Shown: positions 9,635 to 19,186, counted from the stretch's first letter. The stretch: 64,000 nucleotides of DNA from Geobacter sp. (GCA_009684515.1 WKKS01000001.1:434001-498000); one strand, 5' to 3'. A program made the numbers and translations. Notes: generated by a model from the sequence alone, not told the origin.

Positions 9635-11175
9635 ACACACTCATAATCGACATAAGTGAAACCTGCCTGCGGGCGGTTCTCAGCAATGACGGCCAGCTTG
9701 AATTTTGCCGCAGGTTCGACTTCATACCCAAAGCGCTCTCTCCCGGCGAGGCGGCAGGTCACGGGCAACAAAGCGTCATAATTTCCAGTGCGGACGACAA
9801 CTCCAGCCAGGTTTATTATGACGCGGATGACAAGCGCAATCCATGGGAGCTGGCGCTTAAGGAGATCGTAAAAAGAATCCGTTTGGACATCAACCGGAAA
9901 ATCGATGCAACGCACCTGATCTTGCCGGTTGCTGACGTTGTTATAACGCCTCATCAGCTCCCCAGAATGCCTCGCCAGGATGCTGAAAAAGTTATTGGGC
10001 GCAAGATTAAAGATGAAACCAAGGAGGAGTTCCCACCCTTTTCGATAATTCCTGCATCTTCTGACCAGAAAACTCAGACCTGGTTTTCGCTGTACGTACC
10101 ATCTTCAACATTGCAGGAGTACCGAAAAACATTCGCGGCTAATCGACTGCGGTTAAGCAGCATCACCACACCGATCAATGCCATGATTGACGCATTCCAG
10201 GGCGTCCGCGAAGCTATTTTCAATTCATACGCGGTTTTTGAGATCCAACGTGGAGTCATCGAGGCATATTATATTACTGCGGATGGCATGCTGCTCTTTC
10301 AAAGCCTTCCTTACAGCTACACTGAGAACGTGGCGGAAGGCAGCAGCGAAGAAAACGAAAAAACCAATAAATTCAGGCTTTTCAAAATCATAGATACTAT
10401 TTTCCGGATCAACTCCAGTTATCAAACCTCTTATCCTCAAATTCCGGTTCAGATGGCCTGGGTTTGCGGGATGGAGAAGGGGCTGGACGACATAGCTGCG
10501 GCACTTAAGGAAGCCATGGGACTTGAAGTGGGCATCGCTCCGGCCATCCCGACCGCTCTGCAGGATGAAAACGGATATGTCCCGCTGGTCGGGTTTGCCT
10601 CTGCACTTCAGAATGGCACTGCAACCGTCTATTCAGTTGCCGATTTTTTAAAACGATTTCCGCTGCGCAGAACTTCCGGCATGATAATTTTTGCCGTAAC
10701 AGGAGTGCTTGCACTGCTCGTAATGGCCCAGACTGAACGAGCATACCGGAAGCTGGACAAACAGGTCAAACAGCTCCAGCAATCTAACAATTCAAGCCAG
10801 AACCGGGCGAAAGCAACCGCTTCCGCAGCATATTCAAAAAATCTGGACAGTTTGAAAAAATTGACCGCCGGTCAGTTTGTTTTTTACAATCTTTTCCGTG
10901 AGCTGGCTAACGGTCTTCCGGAAGATGCTTACCTTGAGGATCTTGAGTACCATTTGAAGGATGACAAAGGGGTTCTGGAAATCACGACTGTTGCCAGACT
11001 CAGCGATAAAATCGGTGAGAGTATGCTGCTCAGCAAATTGATGATGATGTTTGACAAATCAGCCATTTTAAGAAAGCGCCAGGAACCTTCGATAACAGTT
11101 GTCCCCAAGGAGAATGGGCGCTACCTGAGAATCACCGTTACCAGTGAGGTTAATCTGCTTGACAAGACAAAGTAA
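9631..11175 (+). CDS. PilM-PilN-like fusion (GspL-type scaffold)
   Basis: The first 330 residues look like the actin-like PilM/GspL cytoplasmic domain, beginning NTLIIDISETCLRAVLS and with LPVADVVITPHQLPRMPRQD near residue 95. A single membrane span (about 351-366, MIIFAVTGVLALLVMA) is followed by a coiled-coil and a PilN-like periplasmic domain (ELANGLPEDAYLEDLEYHL near 425). This is the GspL/PilM+PilN topology that links the ATPase to the periplasmic ring. Assignment rests on order, topology and weak motifs, since these families diverge strongly. It overlaps the pseudopilin gene by ATGA. Confidence 0.7.
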   Translation: MNTLIIDISETCLRAVLSNDGQLEFCRRFDFIPKALSPGEAAGHGQQSVIISSADDNSSQVYYDADDKRNPWELALKEIVKRIRLDINRKIDATHLILPVADVVITPHQLPRMPRQDAEKVIGRKIKDETKEEFPPFSIIPASSDQKTQTWFSLYVPSSTLQEYRKTFAANRLRLSSITTPINAMIDAFQGVREAIFNSYAVFEIQRGVIEAYYITADGMLLFQSLPYSYTENVAEGSSEENEKTNKFRLFKIIDTIFRINSSYQTSYPQIPVQMAWVCGMEKGLDDIAAALKEAMGLEVGIAPAIPTALQDENGYVPLVGFASALQNGTATVYSVADFLKRFPLRRTSGMIIFAVTGVLALLVMAQTERAYRKLDKQVKQLQQSNNSSQNRAKATASAAYSKNLDSLKKLTAGQFVFYNLFRELANGLPEDAYLEDLEYHLKDDKGVLEITTVARLSDKIGESMLLSKLMMMFDKSAILRKRQEPSITVVPKENGRYLRITVTSEVNLLDKTK

Positions 11176-11677
11176 GCTAATAGCGCTGGTCGTGTATCTG
11201 CTTGTTTTGGCAGTTATCCTTGTGGGATACCGCTCAAATCGCGCTGCAAAGGTCAAACGTTTGCGGGCCGAAATATCCAGACTGACTTCGGAGCAGAACA
11301 AATCCCGCTTCGATGAAAACGAAATCGCTCGCCTGACACGACTGATTCCAACCGAATCCGACGTTCCCGCTTTCATGGAATCACTTTACCGTTTCGCCCA
11401 TGAATCCGGATTGAAACAACACGAAGCAGTGACGGTTACTTCAAGTGAAACGGCATCAGCCCGACCGGGCAAAGCTGTGACCGGTTCGATAACAAAACAG
11501 CGCATAAAAGTGACCGCTGCCGGAAGCTTCAGGAGTTTTGCCGAATACCTCAGACGCATTCAGAACATAGAACGTTTCAACCATATTACCGATTTCAAGC
11601 TGACCCCCATCAACGGTCAACTGCAAGGGACCATTACCGTGGAGCTTTACTCACTACCGGTGAACAATGGCAAATAA
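11144..11677 (+). CDS. PilO/GspM-like inner-membrane scaffold
   Basis: A bitopic protein with an N-terminal membrane span near residues 11-29, a charged coiled-coil to residue 65, then a ferredoxin-like PilO/GspM periplasmic domain with IPTESDVPAFMESLYRFA and GSFRSFAEYLRRIQNIERF, the usual PilO pattern. It probably dimerises with the PilN part of the preceding protein. The open frame begins at a GTG (11144) inside the upstream gene; a TTG at 11159 with GAGG nine bases before it is a good alternative start. It ends overlapping the next gene by 11 bases. Confidence 0.7.
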   Translation: MRLICLTRQSKLIALVVYLLVLAVILVGYRSNRAAKVKRLRAEISRLTSEQNKSRFDENEIARLTRLIPTESDVPAFMESLYRFAHESGLKQHEAVTVTSSETASARPGKAVTGSITKQRIKVTAAGSFRSFAEYLRRIQNIERFNHITDFKLTPINGQLQGTITVELYSLPVNNGK

Positions 11678-12125
11678 CTTGTCATACATAGGCATTACAG
11701 CTTTGATTATTGCCGCTGCAACACCGGCGGTAGCCGCCCAAACGACCGCTTCGCCACCGCAGATGAATGCGACGCCTGGCCAGGTTCACCGCATAATCGT
11801 GCCTGAGGACATTGGCAAATGGCGTCGGGAACCATTTATTGGAACTGACCTGAAAAAAAACAGTTCGCCGATCCCCAAAGTTCCGGCTGCAAAACAGCCA
11901 ACCCCGGAACTGCCGCAATTGCCTGAGTTGAATCTTCAGGGCATCATCCAGACTGACAAGACTTTTCGCGCCCTGATAAACGGGCATATTGTGAAGTCCG
12001 GCGACAAGTTTGGCAATTTGACCATTAAGGATATCAGCCGCTTCCGGGTTGTGGTTCAGGACGAGAAAAAAGAAAAATTTATCTACGACGTCTACCAGGG
12101 CTGGATTGATAGAGGGAAAAAATGA
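11667..12125 (+). CDS. PilP/GspC-like periplasmic linker protein
   Basis: A 152-residue exported protein with an N-terminal signal peptide ending near AVAAQT. A proline-rich linker to about residue 88 leads to a small beta domain (ELNLQGIIQTDKTFRALING, then VKSGDKFGNLTIKDIS). That domain is typical of the homology region of PilP/GspC, which binds the secretin N-domains. The order between the M/O gene and the secretin supports this. It overlaps its neighbours at both ends. The family call is by pattern and position, not by a unique motif. Confidence 0.65.
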   Translation: MANNLSYIGITALIIAAATPAVAAQTTASPPQMNATPGQVHRIIVPEDIGKWRREPFIGTDLKKNSSPIPKVPAAKQPTPELPQLPELNLQGIIQTDKTFRALINGHIVKSGDKFGNLTIKDISRFRVVVQDEKKEKFIYDVYQGWIDRGKK

Positions 12126-14428
12126 TCCGACTAGCATTGATTTTGATAGCGACGGCAATCGGGCTGACCGGTTGCGTTAATCCGGGCATCAGCACAATTA
12201 AAGACACTAAAGTGGCTCCGACATATATTGCGCCGCAGACAAAGCCGATTCCGGAACAACCCAAGATTGATCTCGATGCCTACAGAAGCACAGGCTCTGC
12301 AAGAACTTACTCCCTTTCCCTGAACAACGCCGATTTGAGCGACGTTTTAAGACTTCTTTCAAAAGAAAGTGGCGTTTCGATAGTTGCCGAGCGAGGCATC
12401 CGAGACACCGTTACCATTGAAGCTCAGAACAAAAAACTGGGTGATTTGCTTTACACGATCCTCAAACCACGCGGGTATACCGCAAGCGTGGAAAATGGCG
12501 TTGTGATCGTAGGCAAACCCAAATTGTCAACACGCACTTTCCGTGTCAACTACCTCAAAGACAGACGCAGCTCCACCAGCAACATGAACGTGTCCGGATT
12601 TTCTGCCGGAAGTGTGAGCGTTTCCACAGAGGGAAAATCAGATTTTTGGGCGGCGCTGGAAGATTCGCTGGAACTGATGGTTTTCGGCACAAGCGGCAAG
12701 GGCAAACGGGAGAGTGGCGGCTATATCCGGGGCGAGGATCTTACCAAGGTTGTCTCCGAAATAAAATCTGACGCGTCCAGACGAACGGGCAGCACAAAAA
12801 ATCTGGACACCCCTTCAAACAGATCGCTGTCAATAAATAGTTCATCCAACACCAACGATCGCGCGATATCTCAGTTAGTGGAACACCCGGAATCGGAAGC
12901 ACTGGAAAAACAGTTGGCCGACAACAAATTAAAACAGCTGCTTGTGAACGAAATCGCCGGAATAATCCAGGTTACAGATTTACCGGAAAATCTGGACAAG
13001 ATTGCCGTTTTCCTGACGGACGTGGAGGAAGGGAGCAAGCGACAGGTGCTTATACAGGCACATATTATGGAAGTAAACCTGAGAGACTCCTTCTCAATGG
13101 GTATTGACTGGAAGTACATCTTTGATAAGACTACCAACCTGACCATCGCCCAGGCCCTAGTCCCTGCAAACCCTTCAAATGTTTTCAAGATCGCCGCCGC
13201 TGGAAATGACTTTAGTGTGTTGCTGGATGCCATGAAAGAGCAGGGAAATGTGAATATGCTCTCCAGCCCCAAAATCACGGCACTTAACAACCAGAAAGCG
13301 GTCATCAAGCTCACCACCAAACAGGTTTCGTGGGTCTCTACCAAAACAACCCAGAACAACGCCATCGGCGGTCAGGACACCTACACCACCACCCCGCAGA
13401 TCGATGAAGTCGGTATCTTTTTGGATGTGACTCCCCAGATCGGTCAGGACAACTCCATAACGATGCAGATCCATCCCAGTGTTTCCGAGATCAAGGAAAT
13501 ATCCACATCACCTGATAAAACCAGCACAAAACCGGTTATTGACATACGCGAAATTGATACGATGGTGGATGCCAAAGCAGGAGAAACGGTCGTGATTGCC
13601 GGGCTGATATCTGACAAACTCAACGAAACCAAGCGAAGCTTGCCGTTTCTGGGTGATATCCCCTACCTTGGCGCCATTTTTTCCTATAACAAACAGGAAC
13701 GCACCAAAACAGAGTTGGTCATCATGATGACACCTTACATTCTCAATCCAAAAAGTATCAATGAAATCAGAGCAGACCATGAACAACGAATACGCGACAT
13801 CGGGGGCACATTCTACCTGATTAACAACTTGGGGAGCATGGTGACGGAGAAGAGTTCGCGGGACTGGATCATGAACAGCGAACCCCATAGAATCAAGGAT
13901 GCCGTTAGGGATACTGCGCTGGAAAGTCAGACACAAACCCCGTCACCAAACGCTCTGCCGATGTCGTCGGCGCCCGGATCGCCCGCTTCCGCACCTCCGG
14001 AAGTTAATGCCGCGACAGTAGCAGGTCCGCTTGAACTGCCTAAAAAAGAAACGAACAGTGCACAGCGACTGGAACAGCAACAGACTGAAATAAAACAGTT
14101 GCTACGTGATATAAAGGCGGCCAAGGGACAGTTGACAGAAGAGAGAATGAAAAATGACGCGCGTGCAGAGGAGATTAAGCAGCTGAATGAAGCAAACATG
14201 AAAACAATTGTGCCGGAACAGGCTCAGGCAGCGGCTACTAATATGCAGGCAATCTCTGCCACAAGCGACAGGGAACAAACGATCTACCGCGCAGCCGTCA
14301 TGGCTTATAAAACCGGCAACTGCGCAGAAAGCATTAAATCGTTCGACAGCTTCCTGATGCTGTATCCCAACTCCCCCTTCGCCCAGGATGCGGCTTATTA
14401 TCGCAAGGATTGCACTGAACGCAGATAA
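12122..14428 (+). CDS. Secretin (GspD/PilQ/MshL-like) with C-terminal coiled-coil and TPR
   Basis: Outer-membrane secretin lipoprotein. The signal ends in a lipobox, IGLTGC, with Cys18. A secretin/TonB short N-terminal domain is seen near residues 62-135, and the secretin pore domain spans about 355-545. LPFLGDIPYLGAIFSYNKQERTKTELVIMMTPYIL is split here as LPFLGDIPYLGAIF and ELVIMMTPYIL, both diagnostic. After residue 590 come a Pro/Ala linker, a coiled-coil (640-695) and a YbgF/CpoB-like TPR (YRAAVMAYKTGNCAESIKSF). That tail is unusual for secretins and may anchor it to peptidoglycan or Tol/Pal parts. Last gene of the operon. Confidence 0.85.
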   Translation: MIRLALILIATAIGLTGCVNPGISTIKDTKVAPTYIAPQTKPIPEQPKIDLDAYRSTGSARTYSLSLNNADLSDVLRLLSKESGVSIVAERGIRDTVTIEAQNKKLGDLLYTILKPRGYTASVENGVVIVGKPKLSTRTFRVNYLKDRRSSTSNMNVSGFSAGSVSVSTEGKSDFWAALEDSLELMVFGTSGKGKRESGGYIRGEDLTKVVSEIKSDASRRTGSTKNLDTPSNRSLSINSSSNTNDRAISQLVEHPESEALEKQLADNKLKQLLVNEIAGIIQVTDLPENLDKIAVFLTDVEEGSKRQVLIQAHIMEVNLRDSFSMGIDWKYIFDKTTNLTIAQALVPANPSNVFKIAAAGNDFSVLLDAMKEQGNVNMLSSPKITALNNQKAVIKLTTKQVSWVSTKTTQNNAIGGQDTYTTTPQIDEVGIFLDVTPQIGQDNSITMQIHPSVSEIKEISTSPDKTSTKPVIDIREIDTMVDAKAGETVVIAGLISDKLNETKRSLPFLGDIPYLGAIFSYNKQERTKTELVIMMTPYILNPKSINEIRADHEQRIRDIGGTFYLINNLGSMVTEKSSRDWIMNSEPHRIKDAVRDTALESQTQTPSPNALPMSSAPGSPASAPPEVNAATVAGPLELPKKETNSAQRLEQQQTEIKQLLRDIKAAKGQLTEERMKNDARAEEIKQLNEANMKTIVPEQAQAAATNMQAISATSDREQTIYRAAVMAYKTGNCAESIKSFDSFLMLYPNSPFAQDAAYYRKDCTERR

Positions 14429-14503
14429 GACCAACACCCAACCCTTCATTCCTATCCGTTTTGATCTTATTCAAAGAGTTCACCTTCTCCAAAGGACACC
14501 CAG

Positions 14504-14881
14504 ATGAAAATTGCCGCCACAATAGCCCTGTTTTGCGCTGGCGGAGGGCTCACGCGCTACTATCTGTCCGGCTGGGCCTATAGCCTGCTTGGAAGATCTT
14601 TTCCGTTCGGCACGTTGTTGGTTAATGTCACAGGCGCTTACCTGATCGGAGTGATCATGGAGATCGGAATGCGCAGCACACTTATTTCTGATACGTTAAG
14701 AATAGGATTGACCATCGGTTTCATGGGAGGGTTAACCACATTTTCCACCTTCAGCTATGAAACCTTCAAGTTGCTGGAGGATGGACAACTGCTTTTTGCC
14801 TTCGCAAACATTGCGGCAAGTGTGACTGCCTGCCTCTTATTCACATGGCTGGGCATCATAACCGTTCGCACTCTCTCATAA
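14504..14881 (+). CDS. crcB: Fluoride channel FluC/CrcB
   Basis: A 125-residue inner-membrane fluoride exporter, the normal length, with four hydrophobic spans. The blocks GGGLTRYYLSGW, FPFGTLLVNVTGAYLIG and GFMGGLTTFSTFSYE are the standard pore signatures; the Asn, the TTFSTFS phenylalanine box and the central Na-site glycine are present. An AAAGGAC ribosome site lies before the ATG. The 75-base gap upstream shows no fluoride-riboswitch-like structure, so expression may follow the secretion operon or a cryptic promoter. Confidence 0.9.
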   Translation: MKIAATIALFCAGGGLTRYYLSGWAYSLLGRSFPFGTLLVNVTGAYLIGVIMEIGMRSTLISDTLRIGLTIGFMGGLTTFSTFSYETFKLLEDGQLLFAFANIAASVTACLLFTWLGIITVRTLS

Positions 14882-14898
14882 AGAAGGGGTTTATAGTC

Positions 14899-15243
14899 AT
14901 GAGACAACTGGAAGAACATCTGTTGATGCGAATATTTATTGGAGAAGGTGACCGTTTCAAACACACTCCACTTTACGAAGCGCTGCTTGACATGCTCCGA
15001 AAGGAAGGAATTGCGGGAGCCACGGTCCTCAGGGGTGTCTGTAGCTTCGGAACCAACCGGCTTTATCACACACAGAAGCTGCTCGATCTTTCCGCCGATC
15101 TGCCACTGATTGTCGAAGTGGTGGATAGCGAGGAGAAGATCAGCCTGATCATGCCACGCATCGAGGAAATGGTTGGTGATGCCATGATCACTCTGGAAAA
15201 AGTGACCGTAGTTCGCCGTTCACAGGAGCATAAAGCTCAGTAA
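14899..15243 (+). CDS. DUF190 PII-like protein
   Basis: A 114-residue cytosolic protein of the DUF190 family, structurally related to PII signal proteins. LLMRIFIGEGDRFKHTPLYEAL and DMLRKEGIAGATVLRGVCSFG (shown in parts: LMRIFIGEGDRFKH, GIAGATVLRGVCSFG) are the family signatures. DUF190 genes often follow crcB; the role is unknown and may be sensory. The start at 14899 has AAGGGG about ten bases before it and avoids overlap with crcB, so I prefer it over an in-frame start at 14845. Confidence 0.85.
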   Translation: MRQLEEHLLMRIFIGEGDRFKHTPLYEALLDMLRKEGIAGATVLRGVCSFGTNRLYHTQKLLDLSADLPLIVEVVDSEEKISLIMPRIEEMVGDAMITLEKVTVVRRSQEHKAQ

Positions 15244-15346
15244 TAATATTGTATTGCGGCAGACTAACTACATTCGGCGCAACCGGCCCATGGCCATGAC
15301 AACAGGGACAGACGCCAGGCCTGACAAAGATAAATGCCAGGGTCTC

Positions 15347-15376
15347 TTTACTGTTCCAGCCAATATAGTGTATAGT
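15347..15376 (+). promoter_or_regulatory. Possible promoter of the GeoRSP block
   Basis: TTTACT and TATAGT are separated by 18 bases. The -10 element ends only eight bases before the predicted ATG and there is no clear ribosome site, so either the message is nearly leaderless or another start is used. The rest of the 15244-15384 gap shows nothing recognisable. Confidence 0.3.
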
Positions 15377-15384
15377 ACGTAACC

Positions 15385-17871
15385 ATGAAGAATATCTATC
15401 AAACATGGATTCACCCATCCTCCCTTTTATTACTTGTTGTCCTTTTGTTTCCCGCCACTTCTCACGCCATCACACTCAGTAAAAATACCGTCTGGCAGGG
15501 TGAGATCAAAATAAGCGAAGACATTCTCGTGCCAAAAGGGATCACCCTTACCATCAAACCGGGAACTTCTGTCAAAGCTGCAGTTGCTGAAAGTACAAAG
15601 ACCGATCCCGAATATATCTCGCCGCTGACTGAAATAACCATTCGCGGGATCCTGAAAGTTGAGGGCACGCCTGCGGCTCCTGTGAATTTCCTTGGGGAGG
15701 ATAACAAAACCGGCAACTGGGCAGGGATTGTTATCGACCAGGGGGAAGCTGATATGGGCTTTTTTCATATTAGAAATGCCGAAACGGCCGTCCACTCACT
15801 CGACGGAAAACTGAAGCTGAACGGAGCCGTCATTCAGGACAATCGTTACGGATTGGTGCTACAGGGGAGCAGAAGCGTTACCGTACAGGAGAATTCTCTG
15901 ATAACCGGAAACGATTATGGAGTAATGACCCTTCAGGGAGCTCAGCTTAACACAACAGTATCCAAACTGACCGGCAACAGAAAGAAGGACAGCTACAGCG
16001 CATCGAAAAAAGAACTCCCCTACCCTGCAAGCTTGGACAATAACAAAAACCCGCCCGTCAGCAGGCGCTACCAGGATGCTGCATTTCGTGGCGACATGGT
16101 CTGGCAAGGACGCATTGAGGTCGCCGGAACAATCAGGGTGCCGCAAGGGAGCAGACTGATCATCATGCCCGGCTCGATCATCGAGTTTGTAAAAAAAGAT
16201 ACCAACGGCGACGGGATTGGAGAAAACGGCATCATGGTTCAGGGACGCCTGATTGCAAGGGGAACCAAAGAAGAGCCGATCGTGTTTCGATCCGCGGAAA
16301 AAATCAAGGCGATGGGCGACTGGGACTCGATCAATATCATGGATAGCGCCCTGGGACAAAATCTGATTGAGAACTGCATAATTGAAGATGCCTACCGGGG
16401 ACTCCACTTCCATTTTTCCAACGTCGCCGTACATAACTCTATCATCTTGAACAATTACCGTGGAATCCAGTTCCAGGAATCGCAGGTTGATCTGAGGGGA
16501 AACTATCTGGCTGGCAACAATAGCGGGGTTCAAGGGCGTGATTCCGACCTGATTTTTTCTGACAATACTCTGCAAAACAATTATGTGGGCGCCAATTTCT
16601 TCCGCACGACCATGACTGCAATCGGAAACAGAATCGTGGGAAACTGGAAAGAAGGACTGCGGATACGCGAAGGTGTTTCCACTTTGCAGGAAAATTTGTT
16701 CGAAGGCAACCGACAGGGTTTAATGCTGGCCGATATGTTTTATGGATCTTACGTGCGCAACAGTTTCACGAACAACCTGGAAACCGGACTTGCAATCAAG
16801 AATGCCGATAATATCGAAGTTTCCGGAAATGTCATTGCCTCAAACGGAATTAACGGGTTGAATATTCAGGATTCCAGAGCTCTTATCAAAGGCAATCAAA
16901 TCGCTGATAATAACGAACGCGGCATTGGTGTCCAGTCATTTGACGGTCTGATTACGGAGAATAACCTAACGGCCAACGGATTATATGCAATCGACCTCGA
17001 CGGCCCCGGCGATGTGGCAGCCACCTCCAACTGGTGGGGAACGGACAACCCGGCCGAGGTGATTCTGGATGCCAGAGTTGATTCATCCAGAGGCAGAGTC
17101 ATTCACGATAAGGCCCAGAACAAACCGTTCCAGTTTACATGGCCATTGCAGACGATATCATCCGACACAATTTGGCGGGGCGCAATTACCATCAACAGGA
17201 ACACAACTGTCCTGGCTGCAACTACACTAAAGATTGAACCGGAAACTACAGTCCAATTCGCAAAAGACACCGGCTTACTGATAAAAGGCAGGATGATTGC
17301 AATGGGTAAACCGGCTGGAAAAATACTCTTTACCTCCATTGAAAAAAAAGCGGCTTCGGATTGGGACGAAATACAGCTGGAATATGCCACCGGCAGCGTT
17401 ATTTCCAATTGTGTATTTGAATATGCAAACTGGGGTCTTCACAGTCACTTTACCAACCTGTCCATCTCCGGCAGCATCTTCAGAAACAACTTCGGGGGAA
17501 TGCGGTTCAGAAGCGGACCGGTCGAAATAAAACATTCAACTTTCGAACACAATTCCATCGGTATCAGGTCATACATTGGAAATGCTGTAATCAGCGACAA
17601 TATCATAACCAATAATGAAACCGGCATCTTCGTCAGAGAAAAGGGGGGGGGACTGCAGATAACCCGCAACAACATTTTCGACAACAGCAGCTACAACATC
17701 CGGGTCGGCGACTTCAACAACGAGGACGTGCCGGCGCAAAACAACTGGTGGGGAAGTGTAGAACCACTCGCTACTCTTTTTGATGGCAGGAACGAACCTG
17801 GAATCGGAAATGTTCTTTACGAACCATTCAGTAATAAACCGTACAGTGCCGGCACAGGTGCATATCCATGA
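15385..17871 (+). CDS. Secreted right-handed beta-helix protein (NosD/CASH-like)
   Basis: An 828-residue exported protein with a signal peptide ending near SHA-I (residues 1-28). It has three modules, each opening with a similar cap: TVWQGEIKIS near 33, MVWQGRIEVAGTIRVPQG near 235 and TIWRGAITINRNTTV near 594. Each is followed by PbH1/CASH-type coils rich in NNIxxNxxGI turns. NWWGTDNP and NNWWGSVEP close the second and third modules. NosD, a protein with this fold, supports copper-site assembly in nitrous oxide reductase, but no nos genes are near. It leads a block of 14 close genes. A run of nine G (17643-17651) lies in the third module. Substrate unknown. Confidence 0.7.
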   Translation: MKNIYQTWIHPSSLLLLVVLLFPATSHAITLSKNTVWQGEIKISEDILVPKGITLTIKPGTSVKAAVAESTKTDPEYISPLTEITIRGILKVEGTPAAPVNFLGEDNKTGNWAGIVIDQGEADMGFFHIRNAETAVHSLDGKLKLNGAVIQDNRYGLVLQGSRSVTVQENSLITGNDYGVMTLQGAQLNTTVSKLTGNRKKDSYSASKKELPYPASLDNNKNPPVSRRYQDAAFRGDMVWQGRIEVAGTIRVPQGSRLIIMPGSIIEFVKKDTNGDGIGENGIMVQGRLIARGTKEEPIVFRSAEKIKAMGDWDSINIMDSALGQNLIENCIIEDAYRGLHFHFSNVAVHNSIILNNYRGIQFQESQVDLRGNYLAGNNSGVQGRDSDLIFSDNTLQNNYVGANFFRTTMTAIGNRIVGNWKEGLRIREGVSTLQENLFEGNRQGLMLADMFYGSYVRNSFTNNLETGLAIKNADNIEVSGNVIASNGINGLNIQDSRALIKGNQIADNNERGIGVQSFDGLITENNLTANGLYAIDLDGPGDVAATSNWWGTDNPAEVILDARVDSSRGRVIHDKAQNKPFQFTWPLQTISSDTIWRGAITINRNTTVLAATTLKIEPETTVQFAKDTGLLIKGRMIAMGKPAGKILFTSIEKKAASDWDEIQLEYATGSVISNCVFEYANWGLHSHFTNLSISGSIFRNNFGGMRFRSGPVEIKHSTFEHNSIGIRSYIGNAVISDNIITNNETGIFVREKGGGLQITRNNIFDNSSYNIRVGDFNNEDVPAQNNWWGSVEPLATLFDGRNEPGIGNVLYEPFSNKPYSAGTGAYP
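17643..17651 (+). repeat. G9 homopolymer in beta-helix gene
   Basis: Nine consecutive G within codons for Lys-Gly-Gly-Gly. Loss or gain of one base would cut the protein about 70 residues before its end. Confidence 0.8.
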
Positions 17872-18560
17872 AAACACTGAATTTGCTCTTCCTGATTGCA
17901 ATTGCACTGTTTTGCAGTACCGGGGCTTTCGCTGATGGTGCGGTCGTCAAGGCCAGAATCAGAGACATCAACGGCAAACCGGTTGCCGGTGTAAAAGTGT
18001 TTCTCTATGAGAGTACAAATGTTCGCAAACCGGCCGATTTCATTTCCACTCCTTCAGATGAAAAAGGGCAGACGGTCATAAATGTACCCATGGCTAAATA
18101 CTGGGCGGTTGCCAGACTGAAAATGGGTGCCTTGTATGGCCCCTTGATGCCGGGCGACAAGCATTCCGGTGAACCGGTTGAAATTGACTGTTCCGACGTT
18201 GCCAACAGTGAAACGGAATTCGTTGTGGCAGACATCCTTGAAGTCGGGCAGAAAAAACGCACAAGCAATTTGGACACAGTCAGGGTACGAGGGCGGGTGT
18301 TGGATAAGGACGGAAATCCGCTGGCAAATGCGTATGTATTCGCAAACAGAACTAAAGAAATCGAATACGTCCCCGAATTCATCTCCGCATCGACCGAGAT
18401 GGAAGGGTTTTTCACCTTGTATCTGCCATCCGGAGGCAAATTTTTCATAGGTGCTGCCCGCCAATTTCCTCCGCCGACTATACCCGCCCGGCTCAAAGAG
18501 TTAGGGCCGGAACCCGGAAAGTTTGATATTGCCACTGACGTTGCATTAATAGTAGACTAA
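17868..18560 (+). CDS. Secreted protein with two carboxypeptidase-regulatory-like domains
   Basis: A 230-residue exported protein; the signal peptide ends near AFA-D (residue 22). Two beta-sandwich repeats are visible, VKARIRDINGKPVAGVKVFL near 26 and VRGRVLDKDGNPLANAYVFA near 143, the typical start of CarboxypepD_reg-like domains. These are common in extracellular binding or surface proteins and have no catalytic site. The start overlaps the beta-helix gene stop (ATGA), so the two are co-translated and probably act together outside the inner membrane. No function is known to me. Confidence 0.65.
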   Translation: MKTLNLLFLIAIALFCSTGAFADGAVVKARIRDINGKPVAGVKVFLYESTNVRKPADFISTPSDEKGQTVINVPMAKYWAVARLKMGALYGPLMPGDKHSGEPVEIDCSDVANSETEFVVADILEVGQKKRTSNLDTVRVRGRVLDKDGNPLANAYVFANRTKEIEYVPEFISASTEMEGFFTLYLPSGGKFFIGAARQFPPPTIPARLKELGPEPGKFDIATDVALIVD

Positions 18561-18622
18561 TCTTTTGTGCTTTGGGTCAGAGGATGACTACACGAACTGT
18601 TACAAACCGATTGGAGTTAATT

Positions 18623-19183
18623 ATGAAAAGAATCATTTCGCTGTGTATTGCCATTTCTTTTTTTACTATTGCCCAGATTTCCGGGGCTTGCGTAGGAAAG
18701 ACGATCCATCTTGGAATTTCCAATGCTGCTAACGAACAGTTACTGGCCGAAATGGCCTCTTTGCTGATTAGTGAGCGAACCGGATCTTCAGTAAAGGTAG
18801 ACGTGTACAAGGATTCGAAGGAACTTTACAACGCTGTCAGACAAGGCAATGTAAATGTGATAATTGAAACGACCGGTCATGCGCTGGAAGTACTGGGCAA
18901 ACGCAAGGATACCGGCGCGTCATCCACTTTTGATTATGTAAAAAGTGAGTACCGCAAAAACCTGAATATGATCTGGCTTGAACCGATCGGCGGGAGCCAG
19001 TCGTATGCTTCGGTGCTAACTGTCGATACTCTTTCAAACTATCCTGCGCTTCCAAAACTGCTGAACAAGCTGTCCGGCGTACTGAACAGCGATATTTATT
19101 CGAAACTTCTGAAATCAGTTGATTCATCCGACAAAACAAAAAAAGTTGCGAAAGATTTCCTGAAGGGCAAGAAACTGATTTAA
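18623..19183 (+). CDS. Orphan periplasmic solute-binding protein, OpuAC/glycine-betaine type
   Basis: A 186-residue exported protein with a signal peptide (residues 1-22). KTIHLGISNAANEQLLAEMA and VDVYKDSKELYNAVRQGNVN (the latter followed by VIIETTGHALEVLG) follow the pattern of OpuAC-type binding proteins, which have a short acceptor lobe of the IDIYPEYTGTAL kind. It is about 90 residues shorter than a full OpuAC domain, and no ABC permease or ATPase is nearby, so it may sense or carry a ligand for the neighbouring membrane proteins. The ATG at 18623 has GGAG six bases upstream. The ligand is unknown. Confidence 0.6.
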   Translation: MKRIISLCIAISFFTIAQISGACVGKTIHLGISNAANEQLLAEMASLLISERTGSSVKVDVYKDSKELYNAVRQGNVNVIIETTGHALEVLGKRKDTGASSTFDYVKSEYRKNLNMIWLEPIGGSQSYASVLTVDTLSNYPALPKLLNKLSGVLNSDIYSKLLKSVDSSDKTKKVAKDFLKGKKLI

Positions 19184-19186
19184 TTA

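Noticed and set aside
14429..14503. Fluoride riboswitch before crcB
   Set aside because: The 75-base gap has no matching conserved core or pseudoknot-like pairs.
15188..15418. Minus-strand ORF with a CPCCH motif across the gap before the beta-helix gene
   Set aside because: It overlaps the ends of two well-supported genes, has no usable start or ribosome site in the gap, and the haem-like motif falls in a GC-rich stretch by chance.
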